Below are positions 63,389-64,000 of a DNA stretch of 64,000 bases, in pieces. Source of the stretch: Arsukibacterium ikkense (GTDB taxonomy: Bacteria > Pseudomonadota > Gammaproteobacteria > Enterobacterales > Alteromonadaceae); assembly GCF_000987775.1 (NCBI RefSeq), contig NZ_LAHO01000005.1, forward strand, positions 124,001-188,000, given 5' to 3'. Each line of letters starts with the position of its first letter. Positions within the stretch are counted from its first letter, which is position 1. A program made the translations under genes and the position numbers. Under the pieces are notes generated by a model, which was not told where the DNA came from, made no database searches, and was given only the letters and a program-made list of their open reading frames with translations.

Positions 63389-63736
63389 TTAGTTATCCAA
63401 TAGCTGTTGATACTGCCCGGCATTGAAGCCCAACATATAGGTACTGTTCTGCACGAGCAACGGTCTTTTAATCATCGCTGGTTGTTGTAGCATCAGTGCC
63501 AGTGCGGACTGTTCATTCAGATTTTCTTTGGTTGCAGCGGGTAATGCCCGGTAAGTGGTGCCTCGGGTATTTAATAGGTTTTGCCAGCCAAGTTGTTTGC
63601 TGAACTCGGCCAGCTGTGCTGTGCTAAGACCGTCCTGCCGGTAATCAACAAACTGATAATCCAGCTGGTGTTGTTCCAGCCAGTTTCTGGCTTTTTTGAT
63701 GGTGTCACAATTTTTAATGCCGTACATTTTGATCAT
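63389..63736 (-). CDS. yffB: ArsC/Spx-family thiol protein YffB
   Basis: 115 residues, thioredoxin-like fold with Cys10 in the [12 protein letters not shown] motif. This is the YffB type, which binds glutathione but lacks arsenate reductase activity in the proteins studied. The yffB-dapE order is as in E. coli. Upstream, 63737-64000 has no gene that I can support; it may be the promoter of a gene to the right. Confidence 0.93.
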   Translation of the reverse strand: MIKMYGIKNCDTIKKARNWLEQHQLDYQFVDYRQDGLSTAQLAEFSKQLGWQNLLNTRGTTYRALPAATKENLNEQSALALMLQQPAMIKRPLLVQNSTYMLGFNAGQYQQLLDN

Positions 63737-64000
63737 AAATAATAGCTTTCCATTATTTGGCGTCGGCTGGCACGGCTGCCTGCAGACGTTTTTGGCAATA
63801 TTAACGTAAAAAAAAATTGTTTTCTGCTGTTAGTTAGGACTATTTACAGAATTTGACCGGTTGCAACAAGGCTGAACCAGCACAACATAACAAAAAGAAG
63901 TCTTAAAGATGAATTTCTAGTGAAACTGTTATTTTAATTGGTAAGAATACTGACAGTAACAGGTAAACAGGCTTCTTAGCACAGAAACTTGTCCACAATT

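Noticed and set aside
63985-63998. TTGTCCACA near the right edge, like a DnaA box
   Set aside because: A single imperfect match with no cluster of boxes or origin genes.

Overview
The window is chromosomal DNA of a gammaproteobacterium. Gene content and order (gcvR-bcp/dapA-bamC-DUF2066-hda, pheST-ihfA, yejKLM, ydbH-ynbE-ydbL, yffB-dapE, queC/queE) point to the Alteromonadales/Chromatiaceae neighbourhood, most like Rheinheimera or Arsukibacterium. The genus is inferred from remembered gene order and protein style, not from a search. No tRNA, rRNA, CRISPR array, phage or insertion sequence was seen.

Layout. 1-3.65 kb: a leftward MacB-type ABC export operon (membrane-fusion protein, ATPase, two FtsX-type permeases, the last cut by the window edge), preceded by a good sigma-54 promoter and two palindromic upstream sites. 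3.9-5.2 kb: a DUF3667 membrane protein and a small secreted Cys protein. 5.25-14.6 kb: an accessory region made of two related modules. Each has a CadC/ToxR-like membrane-bound regulator on the minus strand facing a rightward gene for a secreted, cysteine-less formylglycine-generating-enzyme-like (FGE-like) protein with FN3 and CBM6-like domains. A conserved leader of about 100 bp occurs three times. One copy sits in front of a decapitated FGE-like gene head that is translationally coupled to a Tat-exported intradiol dioxygenase. A ParE/RHH toxin-antitoxin cassette lies between the modules, bounded by 24-bp direct repeats.

14.7-17.6 kb: cstA, a small protein ending in Cys-Cys, and an ArsA/Get3-like ATPase in one overlapping operon. 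17.8-21.1 kb: ydbH-ynbE-ydbL, for outer-membrane phospholipid traffic. 21-33.9 kb: peptidases (M28, DUF885), lysC with a lysine riboswitch, an SDF-family symporter, queC/queE, a LON-domain protein, a solute-binding protein, and the arsC-like/wrbA/DUF2069 operon. 33.9-40 kb: bepA, a PerM-type protein, and an operon pairing a PQQ-dependent sugar dehydrogenase with a TonB receptor that closely resembles the PQQ importer PqqU (YncD).

40-49 kb: housekeeping genes (bcp, gcvR, dapA, bamC, hda, pheST, ihfA). 49-55.2 kb: a light/oxidative-stress type operon (DUF523-DUF1722 protein, photolyase, NTF2-like protein, FAD oxidoreductase, DUF1365, CFA-synthase-like methyltransferase). 55.4-64 kb: CsbD, a DUF5924/DUF2914-like membrane protein, CvfB, DUF2061, yejM (with a degenerate sulfatase-like domain), yejL, yejK, DUF2897, an M15 peptidase, dapE and yffB.

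The parts that look least ordinary are the regulator/FGE-like/dioxygenase region with its repeated leader, the sigma-54 enhancer layout of the export operon, the PQQ import plus PQQ enzyme pair, and the cstA/Cys-Cys protein/ArsA operon.
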